This document shows, in pieces, positions 1 through 8,637 of a DNA stretch of 64,000 nt. This stretch comes from Bacteroidia bacterium (lineage in GTDB: Bacteria > Bacteroidota > Bacteroidia > Flavobacteriales > Flavobacteriaceae). The stretch's first letter is position 1. Each line of letters opens with the position of its first letter. Below the pieces are notes generated by a model. That model did no database searches and had not been told where the DNA came from. It saw only the letters and a list, made by a program, of their open reading frames with translations. The stretch lies in NCBI GenBank assembly GCA_030428705.1, contig JAUIDI010000003.1, positions 372,001 to 436,000 on the forward strand, given 5' to 3'. The translations under genes were made by a program, and so were the position numbers.

Positions 1-711
1 TCGGCTCTGAATATTTTAGGGTTGCAACCTGAGGAAGCCTTGGGGTTAAGGCTTTCGAGAGACCTCGGAGAAGAAAACCCTGAATTTTATACGGTAATAG
101 GCGTTGTACAGAATTTTCATTTCGATTCGATGCGCAGTGATATTCGCCCGCTCAGTCTTAATTTGGCCGATAATAGCGGAAGCATGGCCATTAAGCTTAA
201 GGCCGGTGATTTTTCGAATGCCGTTGCGCAGGTCGAAGCTGTATGGAATAAAGTGGCCCCGGGCCAACCGTTCAACTATTATTTTATGGATGAATCGTTC
301 AATACCACCTATGAAGCCGAACAACGGTTAGGCCGAATCTTTATGATTTTTTCCATACTCTCGATCATCATTGCCTGTCTCGGCCTTTTCGGGTTGGCCG
401 CTTTCAATGCCGAAAAACGCACCAAGGAAATAGGGGTGCGTAAGGTACTTGGGGCCAGCGTCGGGCAGGTCGCCTACCAGCTAACAGTCGATTTTTTAAA
501 ACTGGTAGGTATTGGAATACTCATTTCATTGCCTATTGGGTGGTTTGCCATGAGCAAATGGCTCGAAGACTTTTCGTACCGTATTGAAATAGGTGCTTGG
601 GTATTTGTTTTGGCCGCTTTATTGGCTATCGCAGTTTCCATAATAACGGTAAGCTATCAGAGCATAAAGGCGGCGATCGTAAACCCTATAAAAAGTTTGC
701 GAACAGAATAG
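1..711 (+). CDS. MacB/FtsX-type ABC permease, 3' part (cut by window edge)
   Basis: The reading frame is open from base 1, so this is the C-terminal part of a permease that begins upstream. It holds the end of the second extracytoplasmic domain and the last three membrane segments. The cytoplasmic motif RTKEIGVRKVLGAS is followed by the C-terminal membrane pair and the tail NPIKSLRTE. From RTKEIG to the stop there are 97 residues, as in every other copy of the array. It most resembles the copy at 15866-18298: both have APGQPF, YEAEQ.LGRIFM and WLEDFSYRI. A role in ATP-driven export or mechanotransmission is inferred from the MacB/FtsX family. The first residues visible are not the real start. 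Confidence 0.9.
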   Translation, partial: SALNILGLQPEEALGLRLSRDLGEENPEFYTVIGVVQNFHFDSMRSDIRPLSLNLADNSGSMAIKLKAGDFSNAVAQVEAVWNKVAPGQPFNYYFMDESFNTTYEAEQRLGRIFMIFSILSIIIACLGLFGLAAFNAEKRTKEIGVRKVLGASVGQVAYQLTVDFLKLVGIGILISLPIGWFAMSKWLEDFSYRIEIGAWVFVLAALLAIAVSIITVSYQSIKAAIVNPIKSLRTE

Positions 712-762
712 AGGTTAGAAGTGAGATATAAGAATTGAGAAGTTAGATATGAGATTAAAGAT
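712..762 (+). repeat. Array junction spacer repeat, copy 1
   Basis: Low-complexity spacer directly after a permease stop, built from TTAGAAGTGAGATAT-like and TTAGATATGAGATTAAA-like words. Related stretches follow the stops at 8456 and 15777. Here and at 8457 it runs straight into a TGTCATTTCGA element. No coding potential is seen. Confidence 0.6.
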
Positions 763-860
763 TGTCATTTCGAACTGAACGAAGTGAGCATGAGAAATCT
801 AATGATACGATTTTTTGGGGATTTCTCAATCGTCGTTGCACTCCTCATTTCGAAATGACA
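763..860. repeat. 98-base palindromic REP/MITE-like element
   Basis: Terminal arms TGTCATTTCGAA (763-774) and TTCGAAATGACA (849-860) are perfect 12-base inverted repeats. Inner arms TGAGAAATC (791-799) and GATTTCTCA (820-828) are also perfect. The whole can fold into one long imperfect hairpin. A left half alone recurs at 8501-8527. I see no transposase, so this would be a non-autonomous repeat. Its wider spread cannot be judged from this window. Confidence 0.7.
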
Positions 861-910
861 CACCGAATCGTGAGTAGTAAAGAAAGAAAAATAGAACAAC
901 AACGCCGTTC

Positions 911-940
911 GCTCCCCTCCTTTGGAGGGGTCGGGGGAGG
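911..940. repeat. GC-rich hairpin just upstream of a permease start
   Basis: CCCCTCC (914-920) and GGAGGGG (924-930) pair perfectly around TTT, with a competing outer pairing CTCCC (912-916) and GGGAG (935-939). It stands out against the AT-rich spacer and ends 17 bases before the ATG at 958. There is no T tract, so it is not a classic terminator. From memory, similar strings recur between genes in flavobacteria; this was not checked. Confidence 0.55.
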
Positions 941-957
941 CCGATAAATAAAAAACC

Positions 958-3360
958 ATGCTCAAAAATTATCTAAAGATCGCTTGGCGAAACTTGATCA
1001 AGAACAAAGGATATTCGGCCATAAATATTGGAGGGTTGGCCATAGGCATGGCATGCTTTCTTATGATAGCATTATTCATAAACAATGAGCTGTCTTATGA
1101 TTCGTATCACGATAAGGGCGATAACATTTATCGAATTGTACACCACATGGGCTCCGAAGATTTGGAGGACCAATGGATTTGGGGAAATGCTCCCGTAGGT
1201 CCCGCTTTGAAGGCCGACTTTTCAGAAGTCGTGGAAAAAGTCCAATTTTCTGGAAGATCGGATGTTTTGTTGGAATATAACAACAACTCCTTTCAAGAAA
1301 GCAATTGTTTTTATGTGGATGCCACTGTTTTTGATGTGTTTAGTTGGCCGTTGGTATCCGGTAACCCCAAAACCGCTTTAGAGGCACCTTATTCCATTGT
1401 CCTTACCGAAAGTATGGCAAAAAAATATTTTGGTAACGAGGATCCAATGGGCAAAACCATGGATGGTGTAGGGGGCAGGGCCAATGATGGGACTTATACA
1501 GTAACAGGGGTGATGAGAGATGTTCCTGCCAATTCGCATTTTACGTTTGACTTTTTGATGTCAATGAGTTCTTTTTATCAAACCCGACCAAGTATTTTTG
1601 AAATGTGGGGCTATGTTGACTTTTATACCTATTTCTTGGTCAACGAAAATTTTGATCTGGATGCTTTCCAGTCCAAAATGCCTGGTTTTTTGGAAAAACG
1701 ATACCCGGATGAAGAGTCTGAGTATTATTACAACCTCTCTTTTGAACCCTTGAAAGATGCATACTTGAATTCCAATGCCTCACGTCAACCCGGAATTACG
1801 GGCAGCTTGTCCAACATTTACATTTTTGCCATCATCGGTCTTTTTATTCTGATTATTGCAAGTATCAATTTCATGAACTTGGCCACTGCAAGATCGATGG
1901 AGCGTGCTAAGGAGGTAGGTGTACGAAAGGCCATCGGGGCGGACAAAAGGGGACTTGTCCATCAGTTTTTGGGAGAGTCCTTGATCATGGTATTCGTATC
2001 TTCCGTAATCGGTTTGTTGATCGTGTCCGTTTGCCTACCTTGGATGGGCAATATCACCGGCAAGGTTTTTACTATAAAGGATATCTTTAACGCCAATGCA
2101 CTCCTCCTTTATTTTGGAACGGCTATTATAACCGGCTTATTGGCCGGAAGTTATCCTGCATTTATCCTCTCGAGTTTCAAGCCTGCAAGTGTTTTGAAGG
2201 GCCTTGTCAATTCATCACAGCAAGGGGTAAACCTTAGAAAAGGTCTGGTGATATTTCAGTTTAGCCTTTCTATTGCCTTGATTGCCAGTACCGTAATCGT
2301 CTATTTTCAGCTCGGCCACATGCTGAACAAAAATTTGGGTTTCGATCGTGAGCAACAATTGGTTATTGATTTTAATTACGACGGGGATGTGCGTGAGAAC
2401 CTGGAAACCATCAAGAATGAATTTTTGAACTTACCTGAGGTTGTGTCGGCTTCTGCTTCGAGAACGGTTCCTGGGGCGCATTTCCCAGCGGCGGGTACTA
2501 ATATCGAGAGTAAGGAAGGTGAAATGGTGAACTACGACCCGTTTCTTTACGAAGTCGATGTAGACTTTATACCGCATTACAAATTGGAAATGGCCGCGGG
2601 TAGGGCCTATTCCAGGGAATTTCCGGCAGATACTATATCATCCATGGTCATCAATGAGGCTGCGGCGAAAGAGTTTGGATATGCCAATCCGGAGAATATC
2701 ATTGGGAAAAAATTCGAACAATGGGGCAAGGAAGGTACGATCATTGGCGTGGTAAAAGACTTTAATTATGTATCGCTTCATGAACGGATCGCGCCACTTA
2801 CGCTACGGTTTGAACCCGGTAGCAGCAAGTTTTTATCCCTAAGGGTAAAATCGGACAACCTCTCGGATGCAATTGCCAATATTGAGGCGAAATGGGCGGA
2901 TCTCGCTCCACATCGTCCCTTTCTTTACAGTTTTCTTGATGACAGTTTTAATGAACAGTATGAAGCCGATTTTAGATTTAAAGAGCTCTTTACCCTGTTT
3001 ACTTTTCTTGCCATTTTAATTGCCTGTTTAGGGCTATTTGGCCTGGCTACGTATAGTGCGATGCTCCGAACAAAGGAGATTGGAATACGAAAAGTCTTGG
3101 GGGCCGAGGTATCGAGTATTGTGAAGCTGCTGTCCAAAGATTTTATCAAATTGGTATTGATATCCATAGTCATTGCTACTCCGTTTTCATGGTTGGCAAT
3201 GAAAAATTGGCTCGATGTCTATGCCTACAAGGTGGATATAAGTTGGTGGGTTTTTGCACTGGCAGGAGTGATAGCATTGTCTATTGCGGTTATTACCATC
3301 AGCTTTCACGCTATCAAATCGGCAAGGGCCAATCCTGTGAAAAGTTTACGTACGGAGTGA
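958..3360 (+). CDS. MacB/FtsX-type ABC permease with duplicated FtsX module (800 aa)
   Basis: Inner-membrane permease expected to work with an ABC ATPase, probably the one at 26376. Layout: short cytoplasmic start MLKNYLKIAWRN; TM1 about 21-43; MacB-like extracytoplasmic domain about 45-280; TM2-4 about 286-307, 340-362 and 382-402; TM5 about 429-450; second extracytoplasmic domain about 455-675; three final membrane segments. The two cytoplasmic coupling motifs are RAKEVGVRKAIGA (from 316) and RTKEIGIRKVLGA (from 704). The chain contains two full FtsX halves, so one polypeptide could form a complete membrane unit. Classical MacB has one half and dimerises. ATG start supported by the MxKNYLKIAWRN start shared across the array. 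The substrate is unknown. Confidence 0.9.
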   Translation: MLKNYLKIAWRNLIKNKGYSAINIGGLAIGMACFLMIALFINNELSYDSYHDKGDNIYRIVHHMGSEDLEDQWIWGNAPVGPALKADFSEVVEKVQFSGRSDVLLEYNNNSFQESNCFYVDATVFDVFSWPLVSGNPKTALEAPYSIVLTESMAKKYFGNEDPMGKTMDGVGGRANDGTYTVTGVMRDVPANSHFTFDFLMSMSSFYQTRPSIFEMWGYVDFYTYFLVNENFDLDAFQSKMPGFLEKRYPDEESEYYYNLSFEPLKDAYLNSNASRQPGITGSLSNIYIFAIIGLFILIIASINFMNLATARSMERAKEVGVRKAIGADKRGLVHQFLGESLIMVFVSSVIGLLIVSVCLPWMGNITGKVFTIKDIFNANALLLYFGTAIITGLLAGSYPAFILSSFKPASVLKGLVNSSQQGVNLRKGLVIFQFSLSIALIASTVIVYFQLGHMLNKNLGFDREQQLVIDFNYDGDVRENLETIKNEFLNLPEVVSASASRTVPGAHFPAAGTNIESKEGEMVNYDPFLYEVDVDFIPHYKLEMAAGRAYSREFPADTISSMVINEAAAKEFGYANPENIIGKKFEQWGKEGTIIGVVKDFNYVSLHERIAPLTLRFEPGSSKFLSLRVKSDNLSDAIANIEAKWADLAPHRPFLYSFLDDSFNEQYEADFRFKELFTLFTFLAILIACLGLFGLATYSAMLRTKEIGIRKVLGAEVSSIVKLLSKDFIKLVLISIVIATPFSWLAMKNWLDVYAYKVDISWWVFALAGVIALSIAVITISFHAIKSARANPVKSLRTE

Positions 3361-3429
3361 AACACTTTATAAATTAGTGAGTCTTTATTATATAGCGAAC
3401 CTAATACATCAATCATAAATCCAACGGTC

Positions 3430-5826
3430 ATGTTTAAGAACTATCTAAAAATCGCTTGGCGAAACTTAAAAAAGAGTAAGGGCTATTCGGCCATCAATAT
3501 TGGCGGACTTGCCCTTGGCATGGCCGTGACACTTCTGATCGGCCTTTGGGTCGTTGACGAATTATCGCACGACGATTATTTCGCGAACAAAGAAAAAATA
3601 GCACAGGTCTTTCAATCGCAGACCTTTAACGGAAATACAGGTACCGGGCCTGCCATTCCGAGGCCACTTGAGAAGGCTTTGCGCGACGGCTATAGCGATA
3701 ACTTCAAGTATCTCGTAATGTCAACATGGAACAATTCCAGGTATCTGAAGTATAATGATAAAAGTCTTTCCAAAAACGGGTATTTTATGCAAAGGGAGGC
3801 TCCTGAAATGTTGGACTTGAAAATTCTCAAAGGGGAGAAAGACGGTCTTCGGGAGTTGAATTCGGTCATGCTTTCCGAATCGGTTGCCAAGGCACTTTTT
3901 GGAGATGAGGAACCCGTAGGGAAGAATGTCAATATAAATAATCAATACGACGTTATGGTGAGCGCCGTATATGAGGATATTCCGTTTAATAATTCCTTTC
4001 ATGATGCAGAATATTTAATGCCTTGGGATAAAGTGCTCGCCACCCAGGAATGGATGAAAAACGCCGAAGATCAATGGGGCAACAACTCGTTTCAGATGTT
4101 CGTTCAGATTGCCGACAATACTACAATGGAAAAGGTTACCGAAGCTATTTTGAACGTCAAAAAGGACCTGAACGAAGATACTGCGGAATTCAATCCACAG
4201 ATTTTTCTTTTTCCGATGAAAGACTGGTATTTGCGGCGCAACTTTGAAAATGGCAAGCAGGTAGGCGGAAGAATAAAGTATGTCTGGCTCTTTGGAATTA
4301 TCGGTGCTTTTGTACTGCTTTTGGCCTGTATCAATTTTATGAACCTAAGTACGGCAAGATCGGAAAAAAGGGCCAAGGAGGTCGGTATTCGAAAATCGAT
4401 AGGTTCGCAAAGAAGGCAGTTGATCAACCAATTTTTAAGTGAATCGTTTTTGGTGGTCGTATTTGCCTTTGTTCTAGCGGTTTTAATCGTGCTGCTGTCG
4501 CTGGGCGGTTTTAATAATTTGGCGCGAAAAGAGATTGTTTTCCCTTGGTTAAGTCCTGTTTTTTGGTTGAGTTCTTTGGTGTTTATATTGTTCACGGCTT
4601 TGGTGGCCGGTAGTTATCCCGCGCTGTACCTATCTTCGTTTAGACCGGTAGACGTATTGAAGGGAACCTTTAAGGCCGGCAAGTATGCAGGCCTGCCCAG
4701 AAAAATTTTGGTAGTACTGCAGTTTACGGTATCCGTGGCATTTATCATAGGTACGGTGATCGTAATGCAACAGATCAACCATGCCAAGAACCGTCCCGTC
4801 GGATATGATAAGGAAGGCCTGGTTCAAATTCCTACGTTTAGTGAAGACTTTACAGGAAAATTTGAATTGATGCGCAATGAATTTCTAGCCTCCAATGCCG
4901 TGGTCGAAATGTCGGGATCTAGTAGTCCGACTACACAAATATGGTCCAATCGGGGAGGGTTCGACTGGGAGGGTAAACCCGAAGGTTTTCAGGAAGACCT
5001 GGCATGGACGGAGGTTACCCCTGAATATGCAAAATCGTTGAATCTTAAGATTGTCGAAGGAAGGGATTTTTCAAGAGAATTCGCAACAGATTCGAATGCA
5101 GTACTTATCAATCAGACCGCCAAAAAGTATATGGGGTTGGCCGATCCGATAGGGAAGTTGATAAAAGATGATGATGAAGAGGATCCAAATCCTCCTTTAA
5201 AAATTATAGGTGTCGTTGAAGATATGATTACACAATCACCATACGAACCTGTAAAGCAAGGTGTTTATGTTTTTGCAAAATATGGTACGAGCTATTATAA
5301 TTTGCGGCTCAATCCGAACCAAAGCGCAAATCAGAACCTAGCTATTATTGAAAGGGTTTTTAAGGAACACTTCCCGGACCTTCCTTTTGAATACGATTTT
5401 GTGGATAGTGAGTATGGGGAAAAATTCGCCGCCGAAGAACGTATCGGAACCTTATCAGGAATCTTCACGGCCTTGGCCATATTGATCAGTTGCCTCGGGC
5501 TATTTGGCCTGACCTCTTTTGTGGCCGAGCAACGCACCAAGGAAATCGGGGTCAGGAAAGTATTGGGGGCATCTACCTTCAATGTCTGGAACATGCTCTC
5601 CAAAGACTTTTTGAGGTTGGTCATTATCTCCTGTTTTATCGCTATTCCGATTTCCTATTATATCATGAACGGTTGGTTGCAAGACTACCCATATCGGGTC
5701 ATTATGGAATGGTGGATCTTTGTCTTGGCCGTTATCGGTGCATTGGCAATAACGATATTAACGGTCAGTTTTCAAGCCATAAAGGCAGCGAATGCAAATC
5801 CTGTTAATAGTTTGCGTACTGAATAA
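3430..5826 (+). CDS. MacB/FtsX-type ABC permease (798 aa)
   Basis: Complete double-FtsX permease starting MFKNYLKIAWRN and ending NPVNSLRTE. Coupling motifs are RAKEVGIRKSIGS (from 314) and RTKEIGVRKVLGA (from 702). It pairs with the copy at 8638: both have AINIGGLALGMAV, a QIFL.PMKDW segment before TM2, GRDFSR, and a VVED/VVKN loop with TESPFEPVKQ- or TQSPYEPVKQ-like text. The two similar copies are separated by a dissimilar one, so the array did not grow only by copying nearest neighbours. A terminator-like hairpin follows the gene, so it may end a transcription unit. Confidence 0.9.
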   Translation: MFKNYLKIAWRNLKKSKGYSAINIGGLALGMAVTLLIGLWVVDELSHDDYFANKEKIAQVFQSQTFNGNTGTGPAIPRPLEKALRDGYSDNFKYLVMSTWNNSRYLKYNDKSLSKNGYFMQREAPEMLDLKILKGEKDGLRELNSVMLSESVAKALFGDEEPVGKNVNINNQYDVMVSAVYEDIPFNNSFHDAEYLMPWDKVLATQEWMKNAEDQWGNNSFQMFVQIADNTTMEKVTEAILNVKKDLNEDTAEFNPQIFLFPMKDWYLRRNFENGKQVGGRIKYVWLFGIIGAFVLLLACINFMNLSTARSEKRAKEVGIRKSIGSQRRQLINQFLSESFLVVVFAFVLAVLIVLLSLGGFNNLARKEIVFPWLSPVFWLSSLVFILFTALVAGSYPALYLSSFRPVDVLKGTFKAGKYAGLPRKILVVLQFTVSVAFIIGTVIVMQQINHAKNRPVGYDKEGLVQIPTFSEDFTGKFELMRNEFLASNAVVEMSGSSSPTTQIWSNRGGFDWEGKPEGFQEDLAWTEVTPEYAKSLNLKIVEGRDFSREFATDSNAVLINQTAKKYMGLADPIGKLIKDDDEEDPNPPLKIIGVVEDMITQSPYEPVKQGVYVFAKYGTSYYNLRLNPNQSANQNLAIIERVFKEHFPDLPFEYDFVDSEYGEKFAAEERIGTLSGIFTALAILISCLGLFGLTSFVAEQRTKEIGVRKVLGASTFNVWNMLSKDFLRLVIISCFIAIPISYYIMNGWLQDYPYRVIMEWWIFVLAVIGALAITILTVSFQAIKAANANPVNSLRTE

Positions 5827-5866
5827 TACCCCTTAGATTTAGATTATCCGATTAGCTCATATAAAG

Positions 5867-5902
5867 AGTCGCTCTCGCCCTTAGAGGCGAGGGGACTTTT
5901 TA
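5867..5902 (+). terminator. Terminator inside the permease array
   Basis: Arms AGTCGCTCTCGCC (5867-5879) and GGCGAGGGGACT (5886-5897) form a GC-rich stem with a six-base loop, followed directly by a run of T. It lies 41 bases after the stop of the upstream permease and would separate it from the gene at 6072. Confidence 0.65.
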
Positions 5903-5963
5903 AGGCCTTCCGAATACCCGAAAATACCTGTCAACATATTGTACAGAAGGTGTAAAATAATTT

Positions 5964-5979
5964 TACAGTTTAAACTGTA
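5964..5979. promoter_or_regulatory. 16-base perfect palindrome, possible operator
   Basis: TACAGTTTAAACTGTA is its own reverse complement. It lies between the terminator at 5867 and the start at 6072, in an AT-rich stretch that has no exact TAnnTTTG box. A dimeric regulator site is a fair guess, but no cognate regulator is in the window. Confidence 0.4.
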
Positions 5980-6071
5980 TTTTTTAAAATTAATTTTTAT
6001 ATATAACTGAATATCAGAATTTTATGAGTGTGGCACGAATATCGTTTTCGTAAAATCAAAACATATCGGTT

Positions 6072-8456
6072 ATGTTCAAAAACCACATGAAAATCGCATG
6101 GAGGAGCCTCAACAAAAGGAAAGGTTTCGCATTCATTAACATTCTGGGGCTTTCCCTTGGTTTTGGCTGTAGTATCTTGGTATTCCTTTTTGTACAGCAC
6201 CATTTACAGTTCGACAATTTCCATCACAACTCGGATCGCATCTATCGGTTCAATACCGAAGAACATAGGGATTATATTGATTACAACGCCAGTGTACCGC
6301 CAGGATTTTCAAACGCCTTCAAACAAGACTACGACTATGCCGAGCTTATGGCAAAGATTGCCGATTGGGGCGAGAGCCAGATTACCGTGGAGGGCAATGG
6401 CACGAAAGACCAATACATAGATTTGGTGGCCTTTGCCGAACCGGATTTTTTCAAGATTTTCAACTTTCCTTTGATTTCAGGCTCCGATTTCAAGGCCTTG
6501 GACGAACCCAATACAGCCTTTATCACCGAATCGGCCGCCGAAAGGCTTTATGGCAGTGAAAACCCCATCAATAAAACCTTTTCATTGGAAAATCAAGAGA
6601 CCATTACAGTGAAAGGGGTGTTGAAAGACCTTCCGGCCACTACCCTTTTCCAACACGACGTATTTGTATCGTACCCGACCATTAAGGATTATTTTGAGTT
6701 TTTAGGAGGCGAGTATTGGGGTGGTGTAAGTGGTAATTTACAGGTTTTCGGACTATTACGGCCCAACCAAAACATACAGGAAATCGAGGAAGCCGTAGCG
6801 GCCTTCGTGCCCAAACACCGGCCCAATTCAAAAACACTACATAAATATAAGCTACAACCACTTTCCGACATTCATTTCAATTCCCAGTATGGAGGTATAG
6901 ATGGTAAAATCCTTTGGATATTCTCGTTTATCGGGCTGTTCATTTTAGTGGTCGCTTGCATCAATTTCATCAATATTTCAACGGCGCAATCCACCTATCG
7001 ATCCAAGGAAGTTGGGGTCAGAAAAGTATTGGGTGGTCAAAAAGGAGGGTTGTTCTGGCAATTTATGGCCGAAACTTTCCTTGTAAGTCTTTTGGCGCTG
7101 GCTCTCGGGGCCGTCCTCTGTTTTTTCGCCTTACCGGCCTTCAATGCCATGTTTGACCTTGAGCTTTCCTTCCGTGGTCTCTTAAACCTCGAATTTTTGG
7201 GCTTTGTAGTGCTGTTATTGGTGTTGGTCGCTTTGTTGGCCGGAAGTTACCCCGGTATTCTATTGGCACGGATTGCCCCTGTTCTGGCATTGAAACGAAA
7301 GCTGTCGCAAAACGATGCCGGAGGGTATTTAACTAGAAAGACATTGGTAGTAGCACAGTTTACAATTTCCATTGTTCTTATCATTGGTTCCATCGTGATA
7401 GGGAAACAATTGAAATACGCCATTGATTCCGATTTAGGGTTCCAAAAAGACGGAATCGTCATGGTGAATATCCCCAAAGAAATGGATGCCGTACAACTGA
7501 ATGCCCTTAAGGAACGTCTTTCAAATAATACGGCCATCGAAAATGTTTCCGCCTGTTTTGGTTCTCCCGGAGCGGCCGGAAGAAATTGGGGAACCAGTAT
7601 GAAGTACAATAACAAACCTGAATCGGAAGACTTCAATATTCAGATAAAAATGGCCGATGTGGACTATTTGAAAACGTTTGACCTCAAACTTTTGGCCGGT
7701 AGGAATTTTGTCGAAAAAGACACCATAGATGAGGTGGTGGTGAACAAGACTTTGGCCAATAAGTTGGGATTGTCCAACCCCGAAGAACTGCTCAATAAAG
7801 AAATAAAGATCAACGGCGACCGTATTCAGGCAAAGATCGTAGGGGTAATCGATGATTTTCACGATCAGGACTTCCATCAAAACATTAATCCGGTCTTCAT
7901 CGCTCCCAATGTCGAGAATTATGGTGAAATGGCCGTAAAGATACATCTGACCAATACCAAGAGTGCATTACAGCACATTGAAAGTGAATGGAGCAAAACG
8001 TTCCCCGAGTATATCTTCGATTATACTTTCTTGGATGATCGTGTAGCGGAACTTTATGAATCGGAGCAACGTTTTCTCTCATTGATCGGGGTGTTTTCGG
8101 GGTTGGCCATTTTTATAGGCTGTTTGGGCATCTATGGCCTCATCCTCTTCTTTGTAGTGCAGAAGACCAAGGAAATAGGCATCAGGAAAGTATTGGGCGC
8201 AGGTATGACCGGTCTGGTAGGGTTGGTCGTACAGGATTTCTTTAAGCTCATAGCCATTGCCGGACTTATCGCTACCCCCATAGCTTGGTATTTTATGAAC
8301 AATTGGCTTGAAAACTTTGAATACCGGACTACGATTAACTGGTGGATTTTTGTTCTGGCCGTGGCCATCGTCATGGCAATAACCCTGTTGACCATCAGTC
8401 ATCAGGCCATAAAAGCGGCATTGGCCAATCCGGTAAAAAGTTTGCGGGCGGAGTAG
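6072..8456 (+). CDS. MacB/FtsX-type ABC permease (794 aa)
   Basis: Complete double-FtsX permease. The start MFKNHMKIAWRSLNKRKGF supports the ATG. TM1 is about 21-43 and TM2 about 281-303, with coupling motifs RSKEVGVRKVLGG (from 310) and KTKEIGIRKVLGA (from 698). The tail is NPVKSLRAE. It has no close partner in the array; the extracytoplasmic loops are distinctive, with DYIDYNASVPPGF near residue 70. It is the first gene after the internal terminator and palindrome, so it may head a second transcription unit. GC is somewhat richer than in some neighbours. Function beyond ABC-driven export is not visible. Confidence 0.9.
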   Translation: MFKNHMKIAWRSLNKRKGFAFINILGLSLGFGCSILVFLFVQHHLQFDNFHHNSDRIYRFNTEEHRDYIDYNASVPPGFSNAFKQDYDYAELMAKIADWGESQITVEGNGTKDQYIDLVAFAEPDFFKIFNFPLISGSDFKALDEPNTAFITESAAERLYGSENPINKTFSLENQETITVKGVLKDLPATTLFQHDVFVSYPTIKDYFEFLGGEYWGGVSGNLQVFGLLRPNQNIQEIEEAVAAFVPKHRPNSKTLHKYKLQPLSDIHFNSQYGGIDGKILWIFSFIGLFILVVACINFINISTAQSTYRSKEVGVRKVLGGQKGGLFWQFMAETFLVSLLALALGAVLCFFALPAFNAMFDLELSFRGLLNLEFLGFVVLLLVLVALLAGSYPGILLARIAPVLALKRKLSQNDAGGYLTRKTLVVAQFTISIVLIIGSIVIGKQLKYAIDSDLGFQKDGIVMVNIPKEMDAVQLNALKERLSNNTAIENVSACFGSPGAAGRNWGTSMKYNNKPESEDFNIQIKMADVDYLKTFDLKLLAGRNFVEKDTIDEVVVNKTLANKLGLSNPEELLNKEIKINGDRIQAKIVGVIDDFHDQDFHQNINPVFIAPNVENYGEMAVKIHLTNTKSALQHIESEWSKTFPEYIFDYTFLDDRVAELYESEQRFLSLIGVFSGLAIFIGCLGIYGLILFFVVQKTKEIGIRKVLGAGMTGLVGLVVQDFFKLIAIAGLIATPIAWYFMNNWLENFEYRTTINWWIFVLAVAIVMAITLLTISHQAIKAALANPVKSLRAE

Positions 8457-8500
8457 AGGTCAGATATGAGATGATAGAAGTGAGATATAAGATTAAAAAT
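8457..8500 (+). repeat. Array junction spacer repeat, copy 2
   Basis: After the stop, words such as CAGATATGAGATGAT and TAGAAGTGAGATATAAGATT repeat the pattern of 712-762, again ending at a TGTCATTTCGA element. Confidence 0.6.
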
Positions 8501-8527
8501 TGTCATTTCGACCGAAGGGAGAAATCT
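8501..8527 (+). repeat. Solo left half of the palindromic element
   Basis: TGTCATTTCGA is followed by CCGAAGGGAGAAATCT, matching the left half of the element at 763-860. No right arm CGAAATGACA follows, so this copy is truncated or a solo half. Confidence 0.6.
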
Positions 8528-8561
8528 ATGATATCAGATGTGAGGGATAAAATAGTGAACA

Positions 8562-8606
8562 GTTGATGGTTGGTGGTTGACTGTTAATGGAAATAGGACC
8601 ATCAAC
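8562..8606. repeat. Nine-base inverted repeat with low-complexity loop
   Basis: GTTGATGGT (8562-8570) and ACCATCAAC (8598-8606) are perfect arms around a GTT/GGT-rich loop, 31 bases before the ATG at 8638. It could form a hairpin in the leader. No T tract follows. Confidence 0.4.
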
Positions 8607-8637
8607 GGACGACTATAACTAGCAAAAAACGAGAACC

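Noticed and set aside
762-947. Small open frame of 61 codons between two permeases
   Set aside because: It lies entirely over the palindromic element and the GC-rich hairpin; the predicted peptide is a translation of repeats.
4104-4595. Long minus-strand frame of 163 codons inside a permease
   Set aside because: It is antisense to strongly conserved membrane-coding sequence, and its composition looks like a shadow of it.
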